Shown: positions 15,001-27,299, counted from the stretch's first letter. The stretch is 64,000 nucleotides of DNA from Megaustenia siamemsis (GCA_032433765.1 JAVIAB010000073.1:58771065-58835064); one strand, 5' to 3'. The notes: a model not told the origin generated them from the letters alone. Numbers and translations are program-made.

Positions 15001-18000
15001 AGAATCACAATTCCACTTGTCTTGTACTAGTATCAGACCAGAATCATAATTCTGCTTGTCTTGTACTAGTGTCAAACCAGAATCACAATTCTGCTTGTCT
15101 TGTACTAGTATCAGACAAGAATCACAATTCCGCTTGTCTTGTACTAGTATCAGACCAGAATCACAATTCTGCTTGTCTTGTACTAGTATCAGACCAGAAT
15201 CACAATTTTGCTTGTCTTGTACTAGTATCAGACCAGAATCACAATTCCGCTTGTCTTGTACTAGTATCAGACCAGAATCACAATTCCGCTTGTCTTGTAC
15301 TAGTATCAGACCAGAATCATAATTCCGCTTGTTTTGTACTAGTATCAGACCAGAATCACAATTCCGCTTGTCTTGTACTAGTATCAGACCAGAATCATAA
15401 TTCCGCTTGTCTTGTACTAGTATCAAACCAGAATCACAATTCTGCTTGTCTTGTACTAGTATCAGACAAGAATCACAATTCTGCTTGTCTTGTACTAGTA
15501 TCAGACCAGAATCACAATTCTGCTTGTCTTGTACTAGTATCAGACCAGAATCACAATTTTGCTTGTCTTGTACTAGTATCAGACCAGAATCACAATTCTG
15601 CTTGTCTTGTACTAGTATCAGACCAGAATCACAATTATGCTTGTCTTGTACTAGTATCAGACCTGAATCATAATTCCGCTTGTCTTGTACTAGTATCAGA
15701 CCAGATTCACAATTCTGCTTGTCTTGTATTAGTGTCATACCAGAATCACAATTCCGCTTGTCTTGTACTAGTATCAGACCAGAATCACAATTCCGCTTGT
15801 CTTGTACTAGTATCAGACCAGAATCACAATTCTGCTTGTCTTGTACTAGTATCAGACCATAATCACAATTCCGCTTGTCTTGTACTAGTATCAGACCAGA
15901 TTCACAATTCCTCTTGTCTTGTACTAGTATCAAACCAGAATCACAATTCTGCTTGTCTTGTACTAGTATCAGACCAGAATCACAATTTTGCTTGACTTGT
16001 ACTAGTATCAGACCAGAATCACAATTCCGCTTGTCTTGTACTAGTATTAGACCAGAATCACAATTCCGCTTGTCTTGTACTAGTATCAGACCAGAATTAT
16101 AATTCCGGTTGTCTTGTACTAGTATCAGACCAGAATCACAATTCCGCTTGTCTTGTACTAGTATCAGACCAGAATCATAATTCTGCTTGTCTTGTACTAG
16201 TATCAAACCAGAATCACAATTCGGCTTGTCTTGTACTAGTATCAGACAAGAATCACAATTCTGCTTGTCTTGTACTAGTATCAGACCAGAATCACAATTC
16301 TGCTTGTCTTGTACTAGTATCAGACCAGATTCACAATTTTGCTTGTCTTGTACTAGTATCAGACCAGAATCACAATTCTGCTTGTCTTGTACTAGTATCA
16401 GACCAAAATCACAATTCCGCTTGTCTTGTACTAGTATCAGACCTGAATCATAATTCCGCTTGTCTTGTACTAGTATCAGACCAGAATCACAATTCCGCTT
16501 GTCTTGAACTAGTATCAGACCAGAATCACAATTCCGCTTGTCTTGTACTAGTATCAAACCAGAATCACAATTCTGCTTGTCTTATACTAGTATCAGACCA
16601 TAATCATAATTCCGCTTGTCTTGTACTAGTATCAAATCAGAATCACAATTCCGCTTGTCTTGTACTAGTATCAAACCAGAATCACAATTCTGCTTGTCTT
16701 GTACTAGTAGCAAATCAGAATCACAATTCTGCTTGTCTTGTACTAGTATCAGACCAGAATCACAATTCCGCTTGTCTTGTACAAGTATCAGACCAGAATC
16801 ACAATTCCGCTTGACTTGTACTAGTATCAAACCAGAATCACAATTCCGTTTGTCTTGTACTAGTATCAGACCAGATTCACAATTCCGCTTGTCTTGTACT
16901 AGTATCAGACGAGAATCACAATTCTGCTTGTCTTGTACTAGTATCAGACGTGAATCACAATTCTGCTTGTCTTGTACTAGTATCAGACCAGAATCAAAAT
17001 TCTGCTTGTCTTGTACTAGTATCAGAGCAGAATCACAATTCCGCTTGTCTTGTACTAGTATCAAACCAGAATCACAACTCTGCTTGTCTTGTACTAGTAT
17101 CAAACCAGAATCACAATTCTGCTTGTCTTGTACTAGTATCAGACCAGAATCACAATTCCGCTTGTCTTGTACTAGTATCAGACCAGAATCACAATTCTGC
17201 TTGTCTTGTACTAGTATCAGACCAGAATCACAATTCCGCTTGTCTTGTACTAGTATCAGACCAGAATCACAATTCCGCTTGTCTTGTACTAGTATCAGAC
17301 CAGAATCACAATTCCGCTTGTCTTGTACTAGTATCAGACCAGAATCACAATTCCGCTTGTCTTGTACTAGTATCAGACCAGAATCACAATTCCGCTTGTC
17401 TTGTACTAGTATCAGACCAGAATCACAATTCTGCTTGTCTTGTACTAGTATCAGACCAGAATCACAATTCCGCTTGTCTTGTACTAGTATCAGACCAGAA
17501 TCATAATTCCGCTTGTCTTGTACTAGTATCAGACCAGAATCACAATTCCGCTTGTCTTGTACTAGTATCAGACCAGAATCATAATTCCGCTTGTCTTGTA
17601 CTAGTATCAAACCAGAATCACAATTCTGCTTGTCTTGTACTAGTATCAGACAAGAATCACAATTCTGCTTGTCTTGTACTAGTATCAGACCAGAATCACA
17701 ATTCTGCTTGTCTTGTACTAGTATCAGACCAGAATCACAATTTTGCTTGTCTTGTACTAGTATCAGACCAGAATCACAATTCTGCTTGTCTTGTACTAGT
17801 ATCAGACCAGAATCACAATTCCGCTTGTCTTGTACTAGTATCAGACCAGAATCACAATTCTGCTTGTCTTGTACTAGTATCAGACCAGAATCACAATTCC
17901 GCTTGTCTTGTACTAGTATCAGACCAGAATCATAATTCCGCTTGTCTTGTACTAGTATCAGACCAGAATCACAATTCCGCTTGTCTTGTACTAGTATCAG

Positions 18001-18213
18001 ACCAGAATCATAATTCCGCTTGTCTTGTACTAGTATCAGACCAGAATCACAATTCCGCTTGTCTTGTACTAGTATCAGACCAGAATCACAATTCCGCTTG
18101 TCTTGTACTAGTATCAGACCAAAATCACAATTCCGCTTGTCTTGTACTAGTATCAGACCAGAATCACAATTCCGCTTGTCTTGTACTAGTATAAGACCAG
18201 AATCACAACTCTA
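1..18213. repeat. 39-bp satellite DNA array, about 460 monomers, extends past left edge
   Basis: Head-to-tail 39-bp monomers fill the region; each carries the core TTGTACTAGTATCAGACCAG, so one SpeI-type ACTAGT site and one 8-bp palindrome TACTAGTA recur per monomer. Variants recur at fixed sites (AGACC/AAACC, AATCACA/AATCATA, TTCCG/TTCTG/TTCCA). Variant blocks recur at multiples of 39 bp, for example 4487-4831 and 5423-5767 (936 bp apart, 24 monomers) and 13301-13528 and 13769-13996 (468 bp, 12 monomers), so higher-order repeats exist. Three of six frames of the consensus lack stops (SDQNHNSACLVLV and IRPESQFRLSCTS on plus, LVQDKRNCDSGLI on minus), which explains open frames up to 1486 codons. 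Stops created by single substitutions interrupt all of them and no splice or start context is visible, so I read the array as non-coding. The last recognisable monomer ends near 18213. Confidence 0.97.
336..428 (-). repeat. Fragment of a dispersed repeat embedded in the satellite array
   Basis: About 93 bp of non-satellite sequence interrupts the array. Read on the minus strand it matches the last ~90 bp of the dispersed repeats at 30999-31280 and 41401-41685 (shared core TTTTAATTCGTTTGCAGTGA). It is the only foreign insert seen in 18 kb of array. It shifts monomer phase but not codon phase. Confidence 0.85.
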
Positions 18214-18331
18214 CTTACTAAAGTGACTAAAGATTTATTTTTCAAGGGAATAATGACGTCAGATTAATCTTTATATTTGTCTTAAAGGAAACAGAAAGTT
18301 AACATCTCTAACCTGTGCCTTTAGATAATAA

Positions 18332-18582
18332 ATATCAAAAAGCAGATTAACACGTCAAACTGTTGCACTGAAAATACAAAAAAAATATCAAAAAGAAGAT
18401 TAACACGTCAAACTGTTGCACTGAAAATACAAAAATATCAAAAAGAAGATTAACACACCAAACTGTTGCACTGAAAATACAAAAATATCAAAAAGAAGAT
18501 TAACACGCCAAACTGTTGCACTGAAAATACAGATGTATCAAAAAGAAGATTAACACGTCAAACTGTTGCACTGAAAATAGAA
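18332..18582. repeat. 50-bp minisatellite, 5 copies
   Basis: Five tandem copies beginning at 18332, 18385, 18435, 18485 and 18535, each with AACTGTTGCACTGAAAATA. The first period is 53 bp because of a longer A run. It lies just outside the edge of the 39-bp array. Confidence 0.93.
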
Positions 18583-19040
18583 AAAAATTAAATCAGCGCT
18601 AACTTTTAAAATACCTTATTGATCGGATGTTCATTTTTAAGAATTTTTTTTAATTTCTAAATAGTGAGCCACACGCCATTAGTATTATCCAAGGACAGCT
18701 CTGGAAAAAAATGATTAAATTATGTATTTTAAATAGTTAAGTAACAAATAGAGATTTTAAACAATCATTAAGTTCGTGTCCTAGGAAAGAGAGTGGATGA
18801 TCGAATGGAATAAAAGCAACCCGTTCTTCAGGTAAAGTAGACACAGGTCAGATGCTTCTTGCAACCACAAAGGTGTTTTTGATTTAAATCGCGAGTAAAA
18901 TAAAATAAAAATATCACGTGTCCACCACGTGGTCTTTGCACTGACATTGCTGCCCTTAGACATCAATTTAAGGAATTCTCCCGCCCTCACGGACTCTGTC
19001 ATATGTGGACCGCCCCATGTTTTTTTTTCCTTTGCCGTAG
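18583..19040. other. No gene recognised
   Basis: AT-rich single-copy-looking sequence between two minisatellites. The 73-codon minus frame at 18781-19002 has no recognisable domain or splice context. Confidence 0.6.
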
Positions 19041-19876
19041 GGGAACTAATTCGTCGTAAATGCGATGAGAATGTTGTCTGAGAGGAACTAACTCGTCGTA
19101 AATGCGATGAGAATGTTTTCTGAGAGGAACTATCTCGTCGTAAATGCGATGTGAATGTTGTCTCAGAGGAACTAACTCGCCATAAATGCGATGTGAATGT
19201 TGTCTCAGAGGAACTAACTCGCCATAAATGCGATGTGAATGTTGTCTCAGAGGAACTAAATCGTCGTAAATGCGATGTGAATGTTTTCTGCGAGGAATAA
19301 CTCGTCGTAGATGCGATGTGAATTTTTTCTGCGAGGAACTAAATCGTCGTAAATGCGATGTGAATGTTGTCTGAGAGGAACTAACTCGTCGTAAATGCGA
19401 TGTGAATGTTGTCTGAGAGGAACAAACTCATCGTAAATGCGATGTGAATGTTGTCTGAGAGGAACTAACTCGTCGTAAATGCGGTGTGAATGTTTTCTGC
19501 GAGGAACTAAATCATCGTAAATGCGATATGAATGTTGTCTGAGAGGAACTAACTCGTCGTAAATACGATGTGAATGTTGTCTGAGAGGAACTAACTCGTC
19601 GTAAATGCGATGTGAATGTTGTCTGAGAGGAACTAAATCGTCGTAGATGCGATGTGAATGTTGTCTGCGAGGAACTAACTCATCGTAAATGCGATGTGAA
19701 TGTTGTCTGAGAGGAACTAACTCGTCGTAAATGCGATGTTAATGTTGTTTGCGAGGAACTAACTCATCGTAAATGCGATGTGAATGTTACCTGAGATGAA
19801 CTGACTCGTCGTAAATACGATATGAATGTTGTCTGCGAGGAACTAACTCACCGTAAATGCGATGTGAATGTTGCCT
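19041..19876. repeat. 42-bp minisatellite, about 20 copies
   Basis: Tandem units with the core CGTCGTAAATGCGATGTGAA spaced 42 bp apart (first two GGAACT starts at 19042 and 19084). Copies differ by a few substitutions, often at CpG (CGTCG/CATCG/CGCCA). Both flanks are unrelated sequence. Confidence 0.95.
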
Positions 19877-20428
19877 CTCTGCTTTACATGTCTGTTGCTT
19901 TAGCCCCAATAATTGGACCTAAACTACATAATGTAATGATTGCTAGACAAACTCTTCTTTACTGTTATTAATTTCTCAATCCATGAAATTGCTATCCATG
20001 TTTAAAAAAAAATAAAAAGCATCGTTTAAAGAGGGCAATGATCGTACAATTGTTATATCTGGTTTATTGCATAAATCTATCTCATATTATTTTCTGAATC
20101 TACAGCAGAAGGAGTAGGAGGTGCAAAGGAAAGAGTCGATGGTAAAGAAGGAAAGATGAGAAAGTAAAAGGATCGAATAAACAGAAAGAAAACGTAATGA
20201 GGAAGAAAATAAGCAGATGAGGAAAAAGATGCAATAAAGACTGCATAACGCAGTTCATTTGTCACGTGATATGTGACAGAATATTTATTTCAATTTGATC
20301 GATAAACTAAAAGAACTCTTCCATACTAGCTAACACATACTGTAACCTGGGTGTAGAACATAGACCCAAACAACGTAAAATAAACACAGAATGATATTAA
20401 GCAGCTGAACTAATAGAGAGAAGAGACA
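19877..20428. other. No gene recognised
   Basis: AT-rich sequence; the 62-codon minus frame at 20077-20265 is a low-complexity Ser/Phe-rich string with no support. Confidence 0.5.
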
Positions 20429-20459
20429 AAACAACGTTTCGGCAAAAATCCTCCGTCAG
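20429..20459 (-). ncRNA. Hammerhead-ribozyme-like core motif, probably decayed
   Basis: On the minus strand CTGACGG is followed by a short GG...CC stem and GAAACGTTGTT. This resembles the hammerhead core CUGANGA - stem II - GAAA with a very short helix III, a format known from Penelope-like retroelements. The core A9 position is substituted, so activity is doubtful. A second instance with the same GAAACGTYGTT ending is at 63401-63432. Confidence 0.35.
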
Positions 20460-20741
20460 ATACAAAATAAAAAATACACAAACATCGACACGATAGATAT
20501 CTTAAAACAACGAAAATTTACAAACAAAAGTCAAGCACTTATCTGAAATGTAACATGGCGGAAAGAAACAATAAATAGCCACGATTGTACGTGCCAGTTG
20601 GTTACATGATTAATAGACAGTGGCCGTTGTAGGATTTTATAAGCCCAAAAATAGGCCGAACATGGAAAAGCTAGGAGTCTCGTGAGAATGGATGAAAGCA
20701 GTGATCATATGGGGTAGGATAAAAGAGAGAAACAGAGGAAT

Positions 20742-20748
<7 letters not shown>

Positions 20749-20788
<40 letters not shown>
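20749..20788. repeat. (GA)n microsatellite
   Basis: Uninterrupted GA dinucleotides over about 40 bp; they generate the Ser-Leu strings in minus frames here. Confidence 0.97.
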
Positions 20789-20791
<3 letters not shown>

Positions 20792-21237
20792 CAGGGGTAG
20801 TAAGGGGGATAAGGTCAAGAGAGGCAGTAAAGATAACACAGATAGGAATAAATAAATAAATATAGGACACAGGAAAGAATTGAGGAGTTGACCAGTGATT
20901 AAAGGAAAGAGTGAAAAGAGATTAAACCTCTGGGATGGAGAGTACAAAAACGAGATATGAGTCGGTTTTCCAAAGACTGTGGGGATCAATGGATCAAGGG
21001 ACGATACCAGTAACGCGGAAGTGATGAGAGTTATGATGGTCTGGAGATCTGAATGGGAGAAGACAGGAGTGCCGGTGCCTGTTATGTCAAAATACGTCTT
21101 TAGACAGCTTTTACAGATGAAATGCAACTCGATCATAAAAGGAGACAGCAGTAAAACAAAGCGTTTGATAAATCAATAATATTGCAGAAGTCCTGCATCG
21201 AAATAGTAAAACCGCATCTTATCACGAGCACCACATA
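20789..21237. other. No gene recognised
   Basis: Purine-rich stretch without recognisable coding content; the overlapping frames at 20705-21136 (minus) and 20979-21179 (plus) have no domain or splice context. Confidence 0.5.
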
Positions 21238-21788
21238 CATCACAGACAGCATACAGAGATACGTTTATTCTTTCTCTGACTCTGTCCTTCCTCATCACAG
21301 ACAGCATACAGAGATTCGTTTATTCTTTCTCTGACTCTGTCCTTCCTCATCACAGACAGCATACAGAGATACGTTTATTCTTTCTCTGACTCTGTCCTTC
21401 CTCATCACAGACAGCATACAGAGATACGTTTATTCTTTCTCTGACTCTGTCCTTCCTCATCACAGACAGCATACAGAGATACGTTTATTCTTTCTCTGAC
21501 TCTGTCCTTCCTCATCACAGACAGCATACAGAGATACGTTTATTCTTTCTCTGACTCTGTCCTTCCTCATCACAGACAGCATACAGAGATACGTTTATTC
21601 TTTCTCTGACTCTGTCCTTCCTCATCACAGACAGCATACAGAGATACGTTTATTCTTTCTCTGACTCTGTCCTTCCTCATCACAGACAGCATACAGAGAT
21701 ACGTTTATTCTTTCTCTGACTCTGTCCTTCCTCATCACAGACAGCATACAGAGATACGTTTATTCTTTCTCTGACTCTGTCCTTCCTC
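21238..21788. repeat. 55-bp minisatellite, 10 nearly identical copies
   Basis: Units start with CATCACAGACAGCATACAGA and repeat every 55 bp (21238, 21293 and so on). Almost the only difference seen among copies is GATTCG for GATACG in the second unit, which implies very recent expansion or a copying-error block. Confidence 0.96.
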
Positions 21789-22194
21789 TTTTGCTTATAG
21801 TTTTTTACCTTTGTTGTTTGGCTGGCCGTTTCTGCTGTTACATTTCCGAGTAATTCTACACTGTCATCTGTCTATCCTTTTTATGGCTGTCTTCTTGATG
21901 TGGCGTTTTTCTTAGCTTTTGCTGATCCACTTTGTGTATATAGTTCTTTCTACCTTGTGAAGTGGTCGGACCATCTAATGTGTTTATTCGTGTATATTCT
22001 ACTTGGGTGTTGTTGTTCATGCATGTGGCACCGTCCTTGTTTTACAACAGTCTCTTCATGGCCCAAGATGAACATTTCAAAACAGAACGCAAAATCATTA
22101 TCGCATCTTTGTGAATCCCTAGAGTCGTTTGAGAACGTTGTTTAATTGTATTTCCGTTACTGTATTAGACATATTTGCTGAGGTTTCCAAATAT

Positions 22195-22450
22195 TTGTCT
22201 CGTAACAACACATGGCTGTGAAACGTGAACAACTGACAAATCTACTGAAAAATGCATCAATGCCTACGAGTGCAAGTGTTACAGATGAATCCTCAGAATA
22301 ACATGAAATGAGGAAAAAAAAACAATTTGTCGATTTTGCAAAAAACGAAAATTCCAGAAAACTGGTTAATCAAAACAAAGAACTTGACACGTTTTGGTCA
22401 TGAAAGTCAACATGTTTGTCTACAGAAGAAGTATGGAGGACACAGTTCCA
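22195..22450 (+). pseudogene. LINE reverse-transcriptase C-terminal remnant
   Basis: A plus-strand frame reads HGCET, then INAYECKCYR, ILRIT and LTRFGHESQH. This is a decayed form of the post-RT region common in invertebrate LINEs (YGCETWT, INAFEMKCYRRILRI, RFGHV). Several in-frame stops are present. The family is not resolved. The preceding 21789-22190 may hold another antisense LINE fragment, which I could not confirm. Confidence 0.65.
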
Positions 22451-22904
22451 GGTAATGTAATTGCGAGTGTGTAGCAGTAATTACAGAGTGTAAGACAAGA
22501 TGGAAGTGTGGAGTATAAGTCGAGGGGAAAGTGAAAAGGGTTAACTAAAATAGAATCATCGAGTCCACAGAGAAAAGTAATAAGTGGTAAGAAGGATAGA
22601 AACATCGGGTCTTACAGGGACGATAAGGCGAAATTAGGAGCGAGAGAGAAATGTAAAACGGGGTATGATTGGTTGGAGGGAAAAACGTTAGAGAAAAGGA
22701 TAGGTGAGAAGGTCAGTCGAGATAGAACGAGGGCTCAATGCGGATAGTTGTTGTTTTGACAACTGATAACGTGAGCATGGTTCGTGGTACACAACAGGAT
22801 GATACAGTCAGTTTTAGTTGTGTGTTGCCGTTGCGTGAGGCGAACACTGCTTCTGGAACAGTGCAATGTAGAGTTATGTGTTGGTGCAAATTCAATCCGG
22901 AGAC
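22451..22904. other. No gene recognised
   Basis: The plus frame at 22738-22920 and the minus frame at 22713-23024 overlap the start of a minisatellite and are not supported as genes. Confidence 0.5.
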
Positions 22905-23665
22905 TGATTCTGTAATGTAGTTGTGCAAGTTAGACGCAAGGAAATTTTTCGGTGACAGTGAGCGAGACAGTCTCACAGCGTTCATGCTCAATAAGAAGTA
23001 GGTTATTGTAATGTAGTTGTGCAAGTTAGACGCAACGAAAAATTTAGGTGACAGTGAACGAGCCAGTTCACAGCGTTCATGCTCAATCAGGAGACTGATT
23101 CTGTAATGTAGTTGTGCAAGTTAGACGCAACGAACAATTTAGATGACAGTGAAGGAGCCAGTTCACAGCGTTCATGCTTAATCAAGGGACTGATTCTGTA
23201 ATGTAGTTGTGCAAGTTAGACGCAACGAACAATTTAGATGACAGTGAACGAGACAATCTCAAGGAGTTCATGCTCAATAAGAAGTAGGTTATTGTAATGT
23301 AGTTGTGCAAGTTAGACGCAACGAACAATTTCGGTGACAGTGGGCGAGACAGTCTTACAGCGTTCATGCTCAACAAGATAAGGAGTATGATTTTGTAATG
23401 TAGTTGTGAAATTTAGAAGCAACAAACAATTTAAGTGACAGGGGGCGAGACAGCTTTTGCCGAGACATGCTCAACAACGAGTGTGCTCTACAAGGAGTTA
23501 TGAAACTAAGAAACGACGAACAGTGAGGTGAGATTGAGCGAGTCAGAAATCACCGACTTATATGCTCAGCATTGAGGTACTATTATGAGCTAGGGGTGGA
23601 ATTCAGAAGCTACGAATTATTCAGGTGAAGGTAGGCGAGACAGCCATCGCCGAATTCATGCTCGA
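22905..23665. repeat. Minisatellite of about 95 bp, 6-8 diverged copies
   Basis: Units carry GTAATGTAGTTGTGCAAGTT at about 22911, 23008, 23102, 23198 and 23293, followed by GACAGTGA and a CAGCGTTCATGCTCAA segment. Copies past 23390 are more diverged. Confidence 0.85.
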
Positions 23666-26482
23666 TAACGTAGGTGCTGTTACAGGCACGAACAGACAAC
23701 AGTGGGAGATTCATCGGCGCATACCAGTGGCCAATAGCTAGTGGGAAGATTCCGCGCAGTGTCATCAAGAGAGTCCGACTGAGTGGAGTCGGTCCAACAT
23801 GAGGTCACCAAAAGGCATGGTGGCTCTGAAGGGAGCATTGCAGCTCTGTACTACTGCGACCCTTAGATAACAGCCCAGACAAGTTGGGGTACGCCTCGTA
23901 ATTAACATGCAACGTGAGAAAGGCCGCTAACAAGCATACTGTTGTTGTAATTGTGTAACTTGTTGTGAGAGGTTGATCTTCCAGAATTAAACATCGAATG
24001 TGTATTTTACATGATGGTCCTTGACTACTTCTTAGAAAACAATCTGTATTTGTCTGTGCCTAGCGAAGAACGGAAACTGGGAGGGGCCGTCAAGCACAGG
24101 CCCATAGACGCAGTAGTGGTCGCCACACAGAAACAGCGCGAAGTACAAGAATATACGATCACGACAGACGGACATGTGGGTGTCCGGGCTATGTATGAGT
24201 TCAGCATCAGGCAAGCAGAAAGCAGATAAGCGGCTACAGAATCCCGAGTCAAGTCCAGCACACTCGGTCCAAGGCTGATCCGGGGTCAAGACGAGTTGTC
24301 CGGTGCAAGACGCCACCGGGCAATGTACGTGCCTGCAATGAAACACCAAGCGTTGAGATCAAACGCCAAGTCGTTCCAACAAGCGTGTTCAAGTCAATCA
24401 TAAGTTCTATTTAAGGTCAACTCGGTCATAAGTGTTCTGTTATATTTAAGAAACGCCTCTGCAATAAGTGAAGAAGACCTTGAAGAAATTGGATGCAATA
24501 TATCACAGATGAGCTAGTGGTAATGGCTCCAGACTTTGGACATTTGGTACAGAAGAGAGAAAACTTAACAGTAGCTGTCATGGAGCTAATCTCAAATGTA
24601 AAAAAACCTAGATGATGATGAGGATGGCGAGAGTTTTCTTTTAAATAAGATTTAGACTCATACTCATTAGGTCACGCAGCTGTTCTTTTCTATTTTGAAT
24701 TATCGTGGGGTCATTTGACCTTTATCATTTGAACAGGGCAGGAAACGGACGTCTCGTTGTTTCTAACAGTAAGAATGGACGCTCGATGAACATATCTTAA
24801 TATTTGGAGTCACTGAAACAAAGCGTCATCACTTGACTTGAAAGTATATGAAACTAATATTAAACTAATATTAACGAGCATCCTTATATCAGTTATATTT
24901 TAGTTGTTATCCACGTTTTGAAAACCACCACCATCATCACATACATCGCCTACTGCTATAACTGATCATGTATCTCAACAACTTTCTATTTTGACAATTA
25001 CTTTTTAACTATGGCGTTACATTTTTATCAACCTATCGTTCCAGTTGTCATAGTATATTTCCCTTATTCCTTCATGGTTACCCTTGATAATTGTTTTCTC
25101 CAAATCTCGGTTTGCTTTTTGCTTTGTCTTCTCTAAGCACGTCATCTCCACGCTTTTTTAGCTGTCTATATCACGCTATGAACTGCACATTATCTTTCTG
25201 TGGCCATTCAAATTCGATTATGTGAAGGAATATCTGAAATTGTTCTAATATGTGAGGCTGTACATTAACATTTCACATTCGAGAAGGTCTAATCTATCAA
25301 TTTTTGACTTGTGTATTGTTTTACAAATTATTCTTCTGAGTTATCTAAAAGACCTTTACATTGCACAACGAACTATTCCACATTGTACAGAGATCCCCTC
25401 CTTAGCACGCTCCTCGGTGTGAAGCACACGGGTCACACACTTGTGAAAACACTGATGATGACTTTAGTTCAGATGCACCAACCCCATAGCATCGACGGAG
25501 CCTTCATTCTACAGAAGTATCGTTCATCCAATTTGATTAAGCTAAAAATGTCCACATTGTGTGTGATGTTGGAGTCACGGTTGTTGACTGATTAGTGTAA
25601 TCTTGTCATAATCTGAAGGGTCTCAAGTCAATTCACAGAAGTGGTGATTTTGATTTGACCAACAACGACACACGGTTCACCAAGCTCTAAAAAGGGGTAT
25701 TTCTCAAGATTGTTTTTTTATTTTAATTTCTGGGAAGTGAAAGTGTCTTAGCGTAATATTGACCACAAAATGTGTTGTTGGTCATGGCCAAATATGGTCG
25801 CTGTTCCCCATAGGCTTAGCATCGCAGGGGAGGAAACTTTTGCTTTACATGAAAAAAAAAAAACTCAGACAATTTCAGAATAAAACATTCATTTTTGGGA
25901 TGAATGGATTGCTGATTATTAGATCATCTTCATCGATTATTGCTGTAACAAATTAAATTGTTCTTGGACTTTTGCTGCAGTGCCACTTTGATGTTAAAAT
26001 AATCAGCCTTAGTGGTTTTGATAAGACAGGAAGGGTAATTTCAATGTTTATACTAGAACAGACAAACATGTTTGGTGATCTCCTATAGACGTTCACAAAG
26101 TGAACCAAACGAGGTAATCATTCAATTAAAGTCTGAAAAACCGCAAACTGTAATTTATGACAGGCAGCTGTATTTAGAAGTCAACGACACACCTTTATTG
26201 TATATGGCTATTGAACAAAGTTCACACAGCACACTACCTGCGAAATGAATTACTTGAGATAGATAACAAACAACACAAAGATAGATGGAATAACATATGT
26301 AAAAATCAGAGAACAGATCGAATTAAACTGTTTGATATATGTATATGTATTGCTTTTTTCAGTCTGCACATAATGGTAGTCCAATACCGTCATATTTGTT
26401 TTATTCCAATTTATTGACAGTAAAAATAAACTTCGTAGTTTTTCGTGAATATCTTGAAGAAAATAAATTTCCAAGAGTTACT
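23666..26482. other. Gene-free stretch
   Basis: No exon, LINE domain or tandem repeat could be supported. 23700-24480 is relatively GC-rich and could be an unrecognised repeat, but I found no terminal repeats or coding motif. The opposed frames at 24011-24349 are shadows of each other. 24480-26482 is AT-rich with nothing recognisable. Confidence 0.4.
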
Positions 26483-27150
26483 CATCATCATCAAGTACCG
26501 GGCCTAGTGGCGTAGGTGATCATGTCTCCCCAGAACTTTCGATCTCGGCAGCTATTTATCATTTCTGTTGTTGACCTTCTGCCAAGCCATTCTCTTAAGC
26601 TGTCTGTTATTTGTTCTCTTTGTTACCCGCAGATAGATTCGTCCCTCAATTTTTCCAGTTGTTACAATATATTCCAGTTGTTCTCTTCTCATTACATGAC
26701 CAAAAAATGATGATTGTTTCTTCCTAACATTGGAAATTAGCTCTCTTTTTGCTTTGACCTCTCTCAGATCATCTTTATTGCTCTCAACATTCTTCTGTAC
26801 TCCAGTAATTTTCTTGTCTGTTGTCCTAATGTCCATGATTAGCATCCATATGTTAAGACTGGCTCTACATAACATTTAAGAACTCTTTTTCTTGTTTCTA
26901 TTGTCAAAAATGGATTGCATAGTAACTTCCTCATTTTTTTGGAAAGCTAATTTTGCCTGGGCCATTCTGCATCTCACCTCTTTTGTACATCTTTCGTCTG
27001 AGGTTAACAAAGTTCCCAAAGATTTAAATTCATTTACCTGTTTTAATATTGGTCCACTTGTCTTTATTTTGCACTGATGTGATGTCTTTTTCTTTGTTGT
27101 TACCATTACCTCTGTCTTTTTGCTATTAAGGCTGGGCTGAGTCCTTTATT
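26483..27150 (-). pseudogene. LINE RT C-terminal fragment, antisense (family with GAT tail)
   Basis: Read on the minus strand: SLGTLLTSDERC and CRMAQAKLAFQK (26876-27106), then KKQSSFFGHVMRREQLEY and VTTGKIEGR (26552-26875), ending in a short (GAT)n-like tail at the 26483 side. These are the same motifs as the plus-strand copy at 39352-40060. The two frames are offset and stops are present, so it is dead. The RT core is missing, consistent with 5' truncation. Confidence 0.85.
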
Positions 27151-27299
27151 TTTGCTTTATTTCACTATAATGTCCAACATTTCTTGTAACTCAAGAGTTA
27201 CTACTTGCTCTAAAGCACACATTGGACACGGATGAAGTTTCTGCCAATGAGTGTGAAAGATGTTTCTATCAGATAAACCTTATAGTAACTTCATGTAAT

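Noticed and set aside
1..18213. CRISPR-like array
   Set aside because: Units are contiguous 39-bp repeats without unique spacers, and the rest of the window is animal-type DNA.
22738..22920. Small secreted-looking plus-strand protein of 60 residues
   Set aside because: It overlaps the start of the 95-bp minisatellite, the opposite strand is also open, and no splice sites or domain are visible.
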